Of a DNA stretch of 64,000 nt, positions 16,704-25,525 are shown piece by piece (positions within the stretch are counted from its first letter, which is position 1; every line of letters starts with the position of its first letter). The notes beneath the pieces were generated by a model, which saw only the letters and a program-made list of their open reading frames with translations, made no database searches and was not told the DNA's origin. The stretch comes from Parafilimonas terrae (GTDB lineage Bacteria > Bacteroidota > Bacteroidia > Chitinophagales > Chitinophagaceae). The stretch is from contig NZ_FOXQ01000014.1 in assembly GCF_900115755.1 (NCBI RefSeq), forward strand, positions 62,001 through 126,000, written 5' to 3'. Both the position numbers and the translations under genes were made by a program.

Positions 16704-16744
16704 AAAAAAGCTTCCCTTAACACAAATGTAAAAGGGAAGCTTTT
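16704..16744 (-). terminator. Intrinsic terminator of the 143-residue secreted protein gene
   Basis: On the minus strand AAAAGCTTCCCTT pairs with AAGGGAAGCTTTT and is followed by a T run, 17 bp past the stop codon. Confidence 0.85.
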
Positions 16745-16760
16745 GAAAACAATTTTAATG

Positions 16761-17192
16761 TTAAAGCTTGTTTACTGCCACATCATTAATGGTGCGCACA
16801 GTTGAGCTTACTACATAAGAATCTTCAAGAACCTTGTTGTCTGAAATAATACTAATGTAATAACGGCTATTAGTCTGCTCGCCTTTAAGCAATTTAAATT
16901 GCTTATCGAAATTTACATCGCTGAATGCGCGGGAAAATAAAAGATCGCCAGCTTCATTTTTAATAGTTACTGTAAACCTGTCGCCTTTTTCATTGTTCAC
17001 ATTTAATTTGAACAATAATGCATCGTTGGTATTAGCGGTAAGGGCAATATTGCTTTTTTCACCGGAAACCAGTTCGATGTTTGTGTTATATATGGCGGCG
17101 TTAGTTGTAAAAGAAGTAAGTAATACTGAAGCTGATAAAAATGCTGCTGCGATTAATTTCTTACCTGAGAATTTCAAATTTGTCTTTGTCAT
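16761..17192 (-). CDS. Small secreted protein of unknown function
   Basis: 143 residues from ATG at 17192, chosen because it begins directly at a classic signal peptide (MTKTNLKFSGKKLIAAAF, cleavage after TNA near residue 33); an upstream ATG at 17228 adds 12 residues. The mature protein (about 110 residues) alternates short beta-strands: LLFKLNVNNEKGDRFTVTIKN, AGDLLFSRAFSD, NSRYYISIISDN. This resembles single beta-sandwich proteins that are common and usually uncharacterised in Bacteroidota. It has its own terminator and a perfect -7 box, so it is probably monocistronic. Confidence 0.75.
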   Translation of the reverse strand: MTKTNLKFSGKKLIAAAFLSASVLLTSFTTNAAIYNTNIELVSGEKSNIALTANTNDALLFKLNVNNEKGDRFTVTIKNEAGDLLFSRAFSDVNFDKQFKLLKGEQTNSRYYISIISDNKVLEDSYVVSSTVRTINDVAVNKL

Positions 17193-17307
17193 AATTGTTG
17201 TTTTTTTAATGTCAAAAATTTTATTCATTTAAACAATCAACCGCGAGGCAATACAATCGGCGGCAAACAACTATGGCATGAATGATTCAGTTAGCTTGAT
17301 TTAGCTG

Positions 17308-17315
17308 CAAAGTTA
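17308..17315 (-). promoter_or_regulatory. Candidate -7 box for the small secreted protein
   Basis: TAACTTTG on the minus strand matches TAnnTTTG, with TGTG 21 nt upstream as a weak -33 element. It lies about 115 bp before the chosen start. Confidence 0.4.
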
Positions 17316-17461
17316 AGAACAATTGCGTATTAATTACACATTAATACTGTTAAAAGAAAAAAGTAACCTTACATCAGTAGTTTTTATGGGATAAAATTAC
17401 AAGGTGATTGACATCCAAACATTTATCTTCAGATTGATAACTTTAAAATAACAACATCTCT

Positions 17462-18463
17462 TTAATCAGCCTGGCTATTTATGGTTTTCCATAGCAGGTC
17501 TTTTAATTCAACAAGACCTTTTTGGGTGAAAGAAGAAATGAATACCATCCTTGTTTCTTTGTCAAACTCATTTCTTATGGCTGTTTTTAATTCATCATCC
17601 AGCAAATCGCTTTTGCTGATGGCAATCAAAAACTCTTTCTGCATTAATTCGGGGTTATATTCTTCCAGCTCATTCAGCAGCACTTCAAACTCTTTTTTAT
17701 GATCGTTACTATCGGCGGGTATCACAAACAATAAAACAGCATTACGTTCAATATGCCTTAAAAACCGGTGCCCCAAACCTTTACCCTCAGCAGCGCCCTC
17801 AATTATGCCGGGCAAATCGGCAATGCAGAAAGAACGCCCGTCCCTGTATTCAACCATACCCAATTGGGGCGTTAAAGTGGTAAATGCATAATCAGCAATT
17901 TTTGGTTTGGCAGCAGTAAGCACAGAAAGCAAGGTTGATTTTCCTGCATTGGGAAATCCCACGAGCCCCACATCTGCCAGCACTTTTAATTCGAGTGTTT
18001 TCCACGCTTCCACACCCGGTTCGCCCGGCTGCGCATATTCAGGCGCCTGGTTGGTAGCAGTGGCAAAATTGGCGTTGCCTAATCCACCCTTTCCACCACG
18101 CAGCCAGATAACTTCCTGGCCATCTTCCAAAATTTCCGCCTCCATTTTACCGCTTTCTTCATCGCGGGCAATAGTGCCAAGCGGAACTTCAATAATTATA
18201 TCCTGTCCATCGGCGCCGGTGCGGTTATTCTTGTTACCGCCTTCACCGTTTTCTGCAATTACATTTTTATAATAACGAAGATGAAGCAGCGTCCACAATT
18301 GCTTATTGCCTTTTAAAATAATATGCCCTCCCCTTCCTCCATTGCCGCCATCAGGCCCGGCTTTAGGATTAAATTTTGTGCGCATAAAATGCCTGCTGCC
18401 GGCGCCTCCATTGCCGCTTCTGCAAAAAATTCTTATATAATCTATGAAATTAGTTTTCTCCAT
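17462..18463 (-). CDS. obgE: Obg-family GTPase
   Basis: 333 residues, an essential GTPase associated with the 50S ribosomal subunit, assembly and stress signalling. The glycine-rich Obg fold occupies residues about 1-158 ([40 protein letters not shown]). The G domain follows with [11 protein letters not shown] (G1), [16 protein letters not shown] (G3) and SKSDLL (G4). There is no C-terminal OCT domain, as is usual in Bacteroidota. ATG at 18463 starts at the conserved region; an ATG three codons upstream is possible. Confidence 0.96.
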   Translation of the reverse strand: MEKTNFIDYIRIFCRSGNGGAGSRHFMRTKFNPKAGPDGGNGGRGGHIILKGNKQLWTLLHLRYYKNVIAENGEGGNKNNRTGADGQDIIIEVPLGTIARDEESGKMEAEILEDGQEVIWLRGGKGGLGNANFATATNQAPEYAQPGEPGVEAWKTLELKVLADVGLVGFPNAGKSTLLSVLTAAKPKIADYAFTTLTPQLGMVEYRDGRSFCIADLPGIIEGAAEGKGLGHRFLRHIERNAVLLFVIPADSNDHKKEFEVLLNELEEYNPELMQKEFLIAISKSDLLDDELKTAIRNEFDKETRMVFISSFTQKGLVELKDLLWKTINSQAD

Positions 18464-18621
18464 GCTGTTCAATAAACAATCGAAATTAAAAGAAACTATC
18501 TCAAAGGCTATTAAATTTTATGGCGATAACAGCGTTTCGTTTGTGTGCCTGGCTAATAATCGTTAAAACTTATTATTTAACTTGTGCTGCAACTGTTACT
18601 TCAAAAATTAAATCCATCGCT

Positions 18622-19467
18622 ATGCAAAAGCAATTATTATTTTTTGTGCTGATGATATTTTTTATTTCGGCTAATGCACAAAAACAACCGGCAGCCTGCT
18701 GTCCGCCCGCCAACGCAACAGAACAATTTGCGCTGCTGGCAAATGATAAAAGTTTTGTAATGCAGCATGACGCGCCGTTGCCTTTTAATTATAAAACTGC
18801 TAATGGCGCTGACATAAATTTTAAAGCGGCCGATGGTACCGATGCACATGGCTGGATGGTTAAAGCATCGAAACCTACAAACTATTACATTTTCGTTTTC
18901 CAGGAATGGTGGGGACTGAATGATTATATAAAGCAGGAAACTGAAAAATTAGCCAGTGAGCTGGGCATTAATGCCATTGCTATTGATTTATATGATAAAC
19001 AAATTGCCACAACACCAGATGAAGCCCGCAAACTGGTGCAGGCTGTAAAAACAGAACGCGCCATAAATATTATTAAAGGCGCTTACAATTATGTGGGCCC
19101 GAACGCAAAAGTTTTTACTATAGGATGGTGTTTTGGCGGCGGCTGGAGTTTGCAGGCGGCATTGCTTGGCGGCAGCAATGTTGAAGGCTGTATTATGTAT
19201 TATGGAATGCCTGAAAAAGATGTGAACGCATTAAAGAAACTGCATTGCGATGTAATTGGCTTTTTTGCCAAAAAAGATGGCGGCATAACGCCGGCAGTGG
19301 TTGAAGAATTTAAAACCAACATGAAAGCTGCCGGCAAAAATCTTACTGCTTATGAATACGATGCAGTACATGCATTTGCCAATCCGAGCAATCCCAGTTA
19401 TAATAAAAAAGCTACGGCAGATGCATATACAAAAGCCATAGCTTTTATTAAAGCGAGAATGAAATAA
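18622..19467 (+). CDS. Secreted dienelactone hydrolase-family alpha/beta hydrolase
   Basis: 281 residues from ATG 18622, which begins a signal peptide (QLLFFVLMIFFISANAQ). The alpha/beta-hydrolase domain carries the dienelactone-hydrolase elbow GWCFGGGW with the nucleophile cysteine at about residue 170, an aspartate in FFAKKDGGI and a histidine in DAVHAFANP, giving a Cys-Asp-His triad. Between residues about 21 and 70 there is a short extra domain with a CC pair (AACCPPANATEQ). The upstream in-frame start at 18520 is rejected because it would bury the signal peptide. Substrate unknown; it is predicted to act in the periplasm. Confidence 0.88.
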   Translation: MQKQLLFFVLMIFFISANAQKQPAACCPPANATEQFALLANDKSFVMQHDAPLPFNYKTANGADINFKAADGTDAHGWMVKASKPTNYYIFVFQEWWGLNDYIKQETEKLASELGINAIAIDLYDKQIATTPDEARKLVQAVKTERAINIIKGAYNYVGPNAKVFTIGWCFGGGWSLQAALLGGSNVEGCIMYYGMPEKDVNALKKLHCDVIGFFAKKDGGITPAVVEEFKTNMKAAGKNLTAYEYDAVHAFANPSNPSYNKKATADAYTKAIAFIKARMK

Positions 19468-19475
19468 GTTACGTA

Positions 19476-20213
19476 TTAAAACAAATTGCCTTCAGGCAAT
19501 GCAAGCTGGCGTTTATATAACTGGATGGTATTTTCAAATCCAAAATAAATAGCATCGCAAATGAGTGCGTGGCCAATGCTCACCTCATCAATCCATGAAA
19601 TATTACGGATAAGATAATTGAGATTTTTAAGATCAAGATCATGCCCTGCATTTAAGCCAATATTCATTTCACGGGCTGCTACTGCTGCTGCGAGATAAGG
19701 CGCAATGGCCTCTTCTTTATTGGTTTCATAATTATGCGCATAAGCTTCGGTATATAATTCAACACGGTCCGTGCCCGTTTCGGCAGCAGCTTCAATCATT
19801 TCAATTTTAGGGTCAACAAAAATTGAAGTGCGTATGCGTGCATTTTTAAACACAGCAATTATATCTTTCAAATATTGTTTATGCTCAATCGTATCCCAGC
19901 CATGATTACTTGTAACCTGCGACAAAGCATCAGGCACCAGCGTTACCTGCGTGGGTTTTGTTTCAAGAACCAGTTGCACAAATTTTTCTTCCTGCGGATT
20001 GCCTTCAATATTAAATTCTGTGGTAATGATTTTTTTTATCTTTCTTACGTCATCATAGCGAATATGGCGTTCATCGGGCCTTGGATGAACTGTAATACCT
20101 TCCGCGCCGAATTTTTGCGCATCAATTGCGGCCTGAACAACATCGGGATTATTGCCGCCGCGGCTATTACGTAAAGTGGCAATTTTATTGATGTTCACGC
20201 TTAATTTAGTCAT
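19476..20213 (-). CDS. pdxJ: Pyridoxine 5'-phosphate synthase
   Basis: 245 residues. Condenses 1-deoxy-D-xylulose 5-phosphate with 1-amino-acetone 3-phosphate to pyridoxine 5'-phosphate, the ring-closing step of the DXP-dependent vitamin B6 route. Motifs in order: VNINKIATLRNSRGG, GAEGITVHPRPDERHI, FNIEGNPQEE, VTLVPD, SIFVDP, GTDRVELYTE, GLNAGHDL and VSIGHALI. The gene is complete and of normal length. Its stop is 8 bp from the stop of the convergent hydrolase gene. Confidence 0.96.
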   Translation of the reverse strand: MTKLSVNINKIATLRNSRGGNNPDVVQAAIDAQKFGAEGITVHPRPDERHIRYDDVRKIKKIITTEFNIEGNPQEEKFVQLVLETKPTQVTLVPDALSQVTSNHGWDTIEHKQYLKDIIAVFKNARIRTSIFVDPKIEMIEAAAETGTDRVELYTEAYAHNYETNKEEAIAPYLAAAVAAREMNIGLNAGHDLDLKNLNYLIRNISWIDEVSIGHALICDAIYFGFENTIQLYKRQLALPEGNLF

Positions 20214-20573
20214 GGTTACAAGAATTTAAATTAACAGATAAAAGTAATGGTTAAGATGGGACAACTAAATAACGATGGTGTAGTTCATTCAGTATCGAAG
20301 ATAGTTTTTTAATTTCTTTTTAACGATAGCGAACAACCCTTCCCGTTAAAATAAAAATATCATTGCCTGTATTGCTTAACCATTTGTTTAAATACAAATA
20401 AAAATTGTGATAAATATTCACACTATAATAAAAGCCGTTTAACGATTAACCGCCCTGAAATGTTACAGCATCCTCTTTCCCGCCATTATCAAATCTGTAA
20501 AACAATGAAATTTTTTGGCTTAGGTTTGGCAGTACTAAATTGTACCGATATTTAATTCGTGAAAACAAAACTT
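20214..20573. other. 360-bp intergenic region
   Basis: The region between the divergent pdxJ and glycosidase-like gene is AT-rich. The only feature noted is TAGGTTTG at 20521-20528, a possible -7 box for the downstream gene with no clear -33. No ORF, RNA or repeat was seen. Confidence 0.4.
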
Positions 20574-21725
20574 ATGAAGATGCAGGTTATATTTCCCTTA
20601 CTCCTTTTATTACTGAATGTTAATTGCAGATTGGTAAACAGGTCTAATATGCCTGTTGAACAAAAGCAGGTGCAAACAAAAGATTCTGCTTCATACAATG
20701 AAAGCGTTGCTTCAAAAGATATTGCTGCAACTGCGGGCGACACTTCCTCTTCACCGGTTACCAGGTTTGGCGTAATGGTTGCCAAATCGGGGGGCAGGAT
20801 TATTCCACCGGAAAGACAGGCGCAGGTTGTAAAAGCGCTTGGCGTAAATTATACGAGAGCGAAAATTGACATTAAAACATGGAATGGCAGCAGCAATGCC
20901 TGTGATGCTTACACTGCAGCGGGCTTAAAATTTTTGTTGAACGTAAATTATGCTGTTCCCCGAAATGCAGTGGGCGATCATGACCCGGTGCCCTTTCCTA
21001 CTGACATGGCTGCTTACAGCAACACACTCAATTCAATTCTTGATAAATATAAACCTGAAGTGCTCGTGATTGAAAATGAAGAAGACAATCCTTTATACCA
21101 TACAGGCTCTGCAGAAGATTATTTAACAGAGCTTAAAACTGCAATTGATATAGCACATAAACGCGGCATAAAAGTTACCAACGGCGGTATTACGGTGAGG
21201 GAAGTTTGCCTTATTGTTTACGATGATCTTATGCAAAAAGGCAGAGAAAAAGAAGCTATGGATTTTGTAACAAAGGCAGCGCCGCCGGCACTGGTGCAGC
21301 GGGTGCGGAATATGAATAATAAAGTGATCCGGCGGCAAATAGAATTTGGAAGAAAAATACTGGCCGCTTATAAAACGCTCGATCTTGATTATATAAATTT
21401 CCACTGGTATGAACCTGTAAAATTGAGGGGCAAGGGCGGCGATGCAGATTTTGACCCGGAGATATTTTCTTATGTAGCAAATTATATTAAAACAGCAACA
21501 GGAAAGCCGGTTATGTCAAACGAATTTGGCGTATTACAACCTTCACCGGAATTGGTAAAAAATATATTACATGCAGTGCGTAATGCAGGGCTTGCTTATG
21601 GCATTTTTTACAGTGCAGACGGCGGTGCAGAAGGTTCAGGCAAAGCTGTTGCTTTACAGGATGCCAGCGGTAATCTTAAAGAGAATGGTGTTGCTTTCAG
21701 GGATTTTATAAAGCAGGTGCGTTAA
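20574..21725 (+). CDS. Putative lipoprotein with a TIM-barrel glycosidase-like domain
   Basis: About 383 residues. A hydrophobic leader (VIFPLLLLLLNVNC) ends in a cysteine at residue 18, a weak lipobox, so membrane anchoring is plausible. The rest has the pattern of a clan GH-A (beta/alpha)8 barrel: a YTRAKIDIKTW strand, VLVIENEEDNPLY with candidate acid/base glutamates at the end of strand 4, YINFHWYEP, and KPVMSNEFGVLQPS with a candidate nucleophile glutamate at strand 7. The closest general resemblance is to GH39/GH5-like enzymes, but no family is certain. It stands alone. A GTG at 20559 is a less likely start. Confidence 0.7.
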   Translation: MKMQVIFPLLLLLLNVNCRLVNRSNMPVEQKQVQTKDSASYNESVASKDIAATAGDTSSSPVTRFGVMVAKSGGRIIPPERQAQVVKALGVNYTRAKIDIKTWNGSSNACDAYTAAGLKFLLNVNYAVPRNAVGDHDPVPFPTDMAAYSNTLNSILDKYKPEVLVIENEEDNPLYHTGSAEDYLTELKTAIDIAHKRGIKVTNGGITVREVCLIVYDDLMQKGREKEAMDFVTKAAPPALVQRVRNMNNKVIRRQIEFGRKILAAYKTLDLDYINFHWYEPVKLRGKGGDADFDPEIFSYVANYIKTATGKPVMSNEFGVLQPSPELVKNILHAVRNAGLAYGIFYSADGGAEGSGKAVALQDASGNLKENGVAFRDFIKQVR

Positions 21726-21845
21726 AATACTGCGGCACTATGTGGTAAAGAGTGAGTGGTAAGTGGTAAGTTGCGAGTATGCCGCCACAAGTGAAAATTC
21801 ATCTCATCATTCATCACCCCGGTCAAACCGCTATCCTGGGCTATA

Positions 21846-22031
21846 TTATTTTTCAGAAAGCCTGTCAAAATTATCTTCATCTACGGTTTCAGTTTCATCA
21901 AATGCGCTTGCAGAACCATCAGAATCTATTTCATCTGATTGATATTTTTCATGCCTGAACAATTCGTCTTCATAATTTATTTGTGAAGGCTTTTCTTTTT
22001 TTGGATCGTTATCCGTTTTCGATTTATCCAT
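21846..22031 (-). CDS. Small acidic hydrophilic protein, unknown
   Basis: 61 residues, very hydrophilic and acidic (DSDGSASAFDETETVDEDNF), with no hydrophobic core, so probably disordered. It lies 30 bp downstream of the amine oxidase gene on the same strand and could be co-transcribed. No family is recognised. The ORF is short and may be chance, though similar short acidic proteins are common in this phylum. Confidence 0.45.
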   Translation of the reverse strand: MDKSKTDNDPKKEKPSQINYEDELFRHEKYQSDEIDSDGSASAFDETETVDEDNFDRLSEK

Positions 22032-22061
22032 ATAATTTAATTTGAAATTTTCATGCCGCTT

Positions 22062-23363
22062 TTATAACGTTTTTAAAACGGCTTCAGCCGTTTTTCTTCC
22101 ACTGCTTAATGCTGCTTCAACCGTGCCGCCCGGCGAGCCTTCAAACAAAGCTTCACCGGAAAAAAAGATGGTATCATTAACCGGTTGCCGCAAAACATTT
22201 TTAGCAGTTGCACTTTCTACTGTGCTGAATGAATAGCCGCCGTAAATATCCGGCTCTTTGCACCAATTGGCTATCTTATATGCCTTTAAGTTTTTATGAA
22301 TTTTTTCTGTAGGTATACCAAAACTATTTGCCAGGGATTGAATGGCTTTGTAAAGAATAACTTCATCTGTTTCACCCTGCAAAGATTTTGCATGCTCATT
22401 ACCAATCCAGCCGGTTAAAATATTGTTCTCAACCGGCGATTGTGTCCACCAGGTTGGAACAACTTCATGCTGCATAAAAATCATACCGGCATCTTTAGTG
22501 TTTGCTTTCCAGAAATTTTCATGAAACTCCAGTATAACCTTTATTACCGCTCCAAAACCTATATTTTTTGCAGCTTTTATATGTTGAGGAATGGCAGGTG
22601 AAAACTCTATATAATCCGAACTGCCCGCATCGGCCTGCAAAACACTTACGGGCACAGCTATCACAATTTTATTTGCCTTAAAAAGATGGCTGCACATGCT
22701 AAGCACATTCACCTCATTTTTATGCCAGCTTATTTTTTTGGCACAGCAGGAAAAATGAATAGAGCAACCATTATCCCTGCACTTTGTTTCCAGGAAATCT
22801 ATCAGCCTTTTATATCCGCCATCAACCCGGTATTGTGTTCCCATTTCTTCACTCCATTCACGATATAAAGCTTTTGTGCTAGCTGTTGAAATATCTGCCA
22901 GGTCAAAACCACCCGCAAAATTTTTTACGAATGACCTTAATTCTGCATACTTATCTTCTCCAAAATATGTATCAATAAACACAGCCAACGGCATATCCTG
23001 TTGCAGTGAAACCATTTCTTTCATTAATAAATTCCAATGCCCTTCGAAATTATTTTCGTAGTTAAACACGCCATTTTCAATCCGGCCCATCGTGTCATTA
23101 ATGGCATGATAAGAAATGCCGGCTTCGTTTAGTAAAGACAGGGTAACGGGCGCATGACCATGAATAAATTCAGCCCCTGTTTCAACAGGTTGAGAAAAAG
23201 AATCGTCATATAAAGTATGGATGCGGCCACCCAGTCGCTGTTTTGATTCCAGGATGGTTACTGCTATTTTATGTTTCGACAACTCAAAAGCAGTCATTAA
23301 GCCGGCTGCGCCGCCGCCGACAATTACAACGGATTGCGCATGATTATTTTTAGCAGATGGCAT
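22062..23363 (-). CDS. FAD-dependent flavin amine oxidase
   Basis: 433 residues from ATG 23363. The FAD-binding Rossmann motif VVIVGGGAAGLMTAFELS is at about residues 12-29, with the following ESKQRLGGRIHT typical of monoamine/polyamine oxidases. The substrate domain and the C-terminal FAD motif FFSGEALFEGSPGGTVEAALSSG are present. The protein should oxidise an amine to an imine with O2 as acceptor, or act as a related protoporphyrinogen/phytoene-type oxidase. The longer in-frame start at 23504 has no conserved sequence and overlaps a repeat element. No substrate can be assigned. Confidence 0.88.
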   Translation of the reverse strand: MPSAKNNHAQSVVIVGGGAAGLMTAFELSKHKIAVTILESKQRLGGRIHTLYDDSFSQPVETGAEFIHGHAPVTLSLLNEAGISYHAINDTMGRIENGVFNYENNFEGHWNLLMKEMVSLQQDMPLAVFIDTYFGEDKYAELRSFVKNFAGGFDLADISTASTKALYREWSEEMGTQYRVDGGYKRLIDFLETKCRDNGCSIHFSCCAKKISWHKNEVNVLSMCSHLFKANKIVIAVPVSVLQADAGSSDYIEFSPAIPQHIKAAKNIGFGAVIKVILEFHENFWKANTKDAGMIFMQHEVVPTWWTQSPVENNILTGWIGNEHAKSLQGETDEVILYKAIQSLANSFGIPTEKIHKNLKAYKIANWCKEPDIYGGYSFSTVESATAKNVLRQPVNDTIFFSGEALFEGSPGGTVEAALSSGRKTAEAVLKTL

Positions 23364-23467
23364 GGCTATTGTAAACTTTTTATAAATAATGTAAGTTCTG
23401 GATAAACATATGTGAGGCGTTATGCTATGAAATTGAAAACTGGTTACAAAATACAGACATCTTCGAA

Positions 23468-23595
23468 CGTCATTTCGACGACAGGAGAATTGCGAAGCAA
23501 TCATCGAGACCTAAAAGATAAATATGAAAGAGATAAATCTCTTAACTTTCAACCAGTCTGAATTTCAGGAGATGTCTCGTTTCCCCGACATGACG
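23468..23595. repeat. Imperfect palindromic intergenic element (CGTCATTTCGACG type)
   Basis: Left arm CGTCATTTCGACGACAGGAG and right arm ending CCCCGACATGACG, with GAGAC/GTCTC and AGAGAT/ATCTCT sub-stems inside. It has the form of the non-coding mobile-type palindromes found in many Bacteroidota genomes. It occupies most of the gap between the amine oxidase and the 49-residue gene. Confidence 0.65.
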
Positions 23596-23669
23596 ATACA
23601 AATCCCTGCTCAATTCGCAACATCTTCATCATTGAAATGCTTATCCGGAACTCACGTTAAATACTAATT

Positions 23670-23819
23670 ATGATACGGAAATTAAAGTCTGGCGAATACA
23701 GGCTGTATTCAAAAAAGAAAGACCCAAAAACCAGCAAACGCAGGAACCTGGGCACTTTCAATACACTTGAAGCAGCAAAGAAACATGAACAGGAAATTCA
23801 GTATTTCAAGAAACACTGA
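23670..23819 (+). CDS. Small basic conserved protein (49 residues)
   Basis: A 49-residue ORF starting MIRKLKSGEYRLYSKKKD and containing KRRNLGTF, followed by a helix (EAAKKHEQEIQYFKKH). The pattern of an N-terminal beta-hairpin with Lys/Arg/Gly residues and a C-terminal amphipathic helix matches a small family of hypothetical proteins seen in diverse bacteria. The strongly basic surface suggests nucleic-acid binding, in the manner of the N-terminal arm-type DNA-binding domain of phage integrases, but that is inference. The stop codon directly abuts the stop of the convergent 114-residue gene (TGA|TTA). Confidence 0.75.
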   Translation: MIRKLKSGEYRLYSKKKDPKTSKRRNLGTFNTLEAAKKHEQEIQYFKKH

Positions 23820-24164
23820 TTAAAGCTCAAACAGCAATTGCTCGTCATTATCCTTTACAGGTATTTGCCGTATAAAATTGTCATAACCCGCTTCATCATC
23901 ATGATTGCTGTAAACGCCATAAGCATCAATGCTGTAACCTATTAACCCGTCATTCGCTTTAATCAGATACAATACAGATGTATCGGAAGGATCTGACTCA
24001 CCTTCAAAGCGATAGGTTTTAACAATAGTTAAATCCTCAGGTTTATAAACTTTATCATTAAAAACAAAACCTTCGCTGGCCCACCTGAATTCATTATCGT
24101 AACCTTTTACGGTTAGTTTATTCAGTATCTGGCTTAGTGTGTTCATTTCATCTAATGTAGGCAT
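23820..24164 (-). CDS. Conserved 114-residue protein of unknown function
   Basis: 114 residues, acidic, single alpha/beta domain. N-terminal helices (LDEMNTLSQILNKLTVKGY) are followed by strands with the pattern TYRFEGESDPSDTSVLYLI and GYSIDAYGVYSNHDDE. This pattern is widespread in Bacteroidota in short proteins that I recall being labelled phosphoribosylpyrophosphate synthetase in databases; nothing resembling a PRPP-binding motif is present, so that label should not be used. Function unknown. Confidence 0.7.
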   Translation of the reverse strand: MPTLDEMNTLSQILNKLTVKGYDNEFRWASEGFVFNDKVYKPEDLTIVKTYRFEGESDPSDTSVLYLIKANDGLIGYSIDAYGVYSNHDDEAGYDNFIRQIPVKDNDEQLLFEL

Positions 24165-24277
24165 AAATATTTTTTATACATCTGGTTTCAATTCTTGTAC
24201 CAATCATTACGTGAAATGATATTGCAATTGTTTTTTAATGCAGATGTGCCGCATTTTAGAAATGCATGGGCCTTATA

Positions 24278-25084
24278 TCAGCCTGCTGTGGGTATATTTT
24301 CAAAACCATCTGTTGGCTCGCCCATTGCTGCTTTTTTCATTTGCATGGCTGTTTCATGGCCGAGATATTTTTCAATTCTTTTTTCAACCCATATAAGCGC
24401 CGGCGTAAGAATAATGGCCATAAGAAATTTGTAGATATAATTTAAAGTGCCTACAGCAAAGATCATCGGCCACGTCCATGTTCCGCCTAATTTAAATGCA
24501 ATGGTTAATACGATAAAACTGTCAACGATTTGCGAAACCACGGTGGAGCCTGTGGCCCGCAGCCATACTTTCTTTTCACCCGTTATGCGTTTTATACGAT
24601 GGAAAACCGTTACATCAACCAACTGGCTTACGAGGAATGCTGTGAGGCTGCCGAGTATAATCCAGAGCCCCTGCCCGAAAATACCGTTGAAGGCAGTTTG
24701 CATGTTCGCAATGTCTTTGGTTTGATTGGACGTTATCCAGAAATCTGCAGGCGGAATATGAATGCTTGCATAAAACATAATAAACGCATAGCTTATTAAT
24801 ATTATGGCTGTATAACTAATGCGCTTCACTGCTTTTGGCCCGAAGTATTCATTCACAAGGTCTGTCATTACAAATTCCAGCGGCCACAATAAAACGCCGC
24901 AGGTAAGGTTGAATGATAAACCGTTTTGCCCGAACAATGTAATATTGGATGGTGCAAAGCCAAATAATTTTTCAAGTGAAAATATTTTGGTGCCAATGCA
25001 TTCAGCAATTAATGCATTGGCTACAAAGAAAGCCGTGAAGCCTATAAACAGCTTTGCAGGTTTGTTGTTAAGTATGTGGTGCAT
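24278..25084 (-). CDS. yhhQ: Queuosine precursor transporter (YhhQ/VUT family)
   Basis: 268 residues, about 6-7 membrane segments. The family hallmark VMTDLVNEYFGPKAVKR follows the second hydrophobic region, and later LTAFLVSQLVDVTVFHRIK and VSQIVDSFIVLTIAF match the ECF-like YhhQ proteins that import preQ0/preQ1 for queuosine tRNA modification. Length is slightly above the E. coli protein because of N-terminal residues. The end of the 145/111-residue membrane protein gene upstream overlaps this start by 17 bp, so they are likely co-transcribed. Confidence 0.9.
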   Translation of the reverse strand: MHHILNNKPAKLFIGFTAFFVANALIAECIGTKIFSLEKLFGFAPSNITLFGQNGLSFNLTCGVLLWPLEFVMTDLVNEYFGPKAVKRISYTAIILISYAFIMFYASIHIPPADFWITSNQTKDIANMQTAFNGIFGQGLWIILGSLTAFLVSQLVDVTVFHRIKRITGEKKVWLRATGSTVVSQIVDSFIVLTIAFKLGGTWTWPMIFAVGTLNYIYKFLMAIILTPALIWVEKRIEKYLGHETAMQMKKAAMGEPTDGFENIPTAG

Positions 25085-25403
25085 CTTTCAAAATAAAGAA
25101 AAAATAAATCTGCAGCAGAAAGCAAATAATATTTACGTACAGCAACCAAAGCGGAATAAATTTATTTTTTACGCGTGAAGGCAATATGAGCACCAGCATA
25201 AAGTTTATAAAATTTATTACAGGCGCCAGCCATCCCAAGACAATAGCAAATTCAATTAACGGCTGCGGAATATATTTTGGCAAAGTTGTATAACGCATAA
25301 TCATACAGATAATAAAAAAGATATTGCATATAAATGCCATCCTGAATAGAATGCGCAGCTTGCTTGCTTTTTTAATTGCCTGCTCCTGTTCCGGTTGCTC
25401 CAT
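25068..25403 (-). CDS. Small membrane protein, unknown
   Basis: About 111 residues from ATG 25403, with three hydrophobic segments (FRMAFICNIFFIICMIM, FAIVLGWLAPVINFINFMLV, LLYVNIICFLLQIYFFFIL). An in-frame ATG at 25505 is rejected because the extension would include the pst operon terminator. It overlaps yhhQ by 17 bp. No family with a known function is recognised; it may be a partner or chance neighbour of yhhQ. Confidence 0.7.
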   Translation of the reverse strand: MEQPEQEQAIKKASKLRILFRMAFICNIFFIICMIMRYTTLPKYIPQPLIEFAIVLGWLAPVINFINFMLVLILPSRVKNKFIPLWLLYVNIICFLLQIYFFFILKDAPHT

Positions 25404-25454
25404 TATGCTAAAGTAAGATGAATTGTGTGACGCAAATTGTTTTCCTTTGAAAGC

Positions 25455-25494
25455 CTTAAATAAAAAGCCACTCTTAGACAAGAGCAGCTTTTTC
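25455..25494 (-). terminator. Intrinsic terminator of the pst operon
   Basis: On the minus strand AAAAAGCTGCTCTT pairs with AAGAGTGGCTTTTT (loop GTCT), followed by a T-rich stretch, 32 bp after the pstB stop. Confidence 0.8.
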
Positions 25495-25525
25495 GTTTTA
25501 TTCAAACGTTTACCACCAACAAAGC

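Noticed and set aside
23364..23504. Longer N-terminus for the flavin amine oxidase
   Set aside because: It reads into the intergenic palindromic element and precedes the FAD-binding strand by 58 residues without any signal peptide.
25404..25505. Longer N-terminus for the small membrane protein upstream of yhhQ
   Set aside because: The extension covers the pst operon terminator hairpin.
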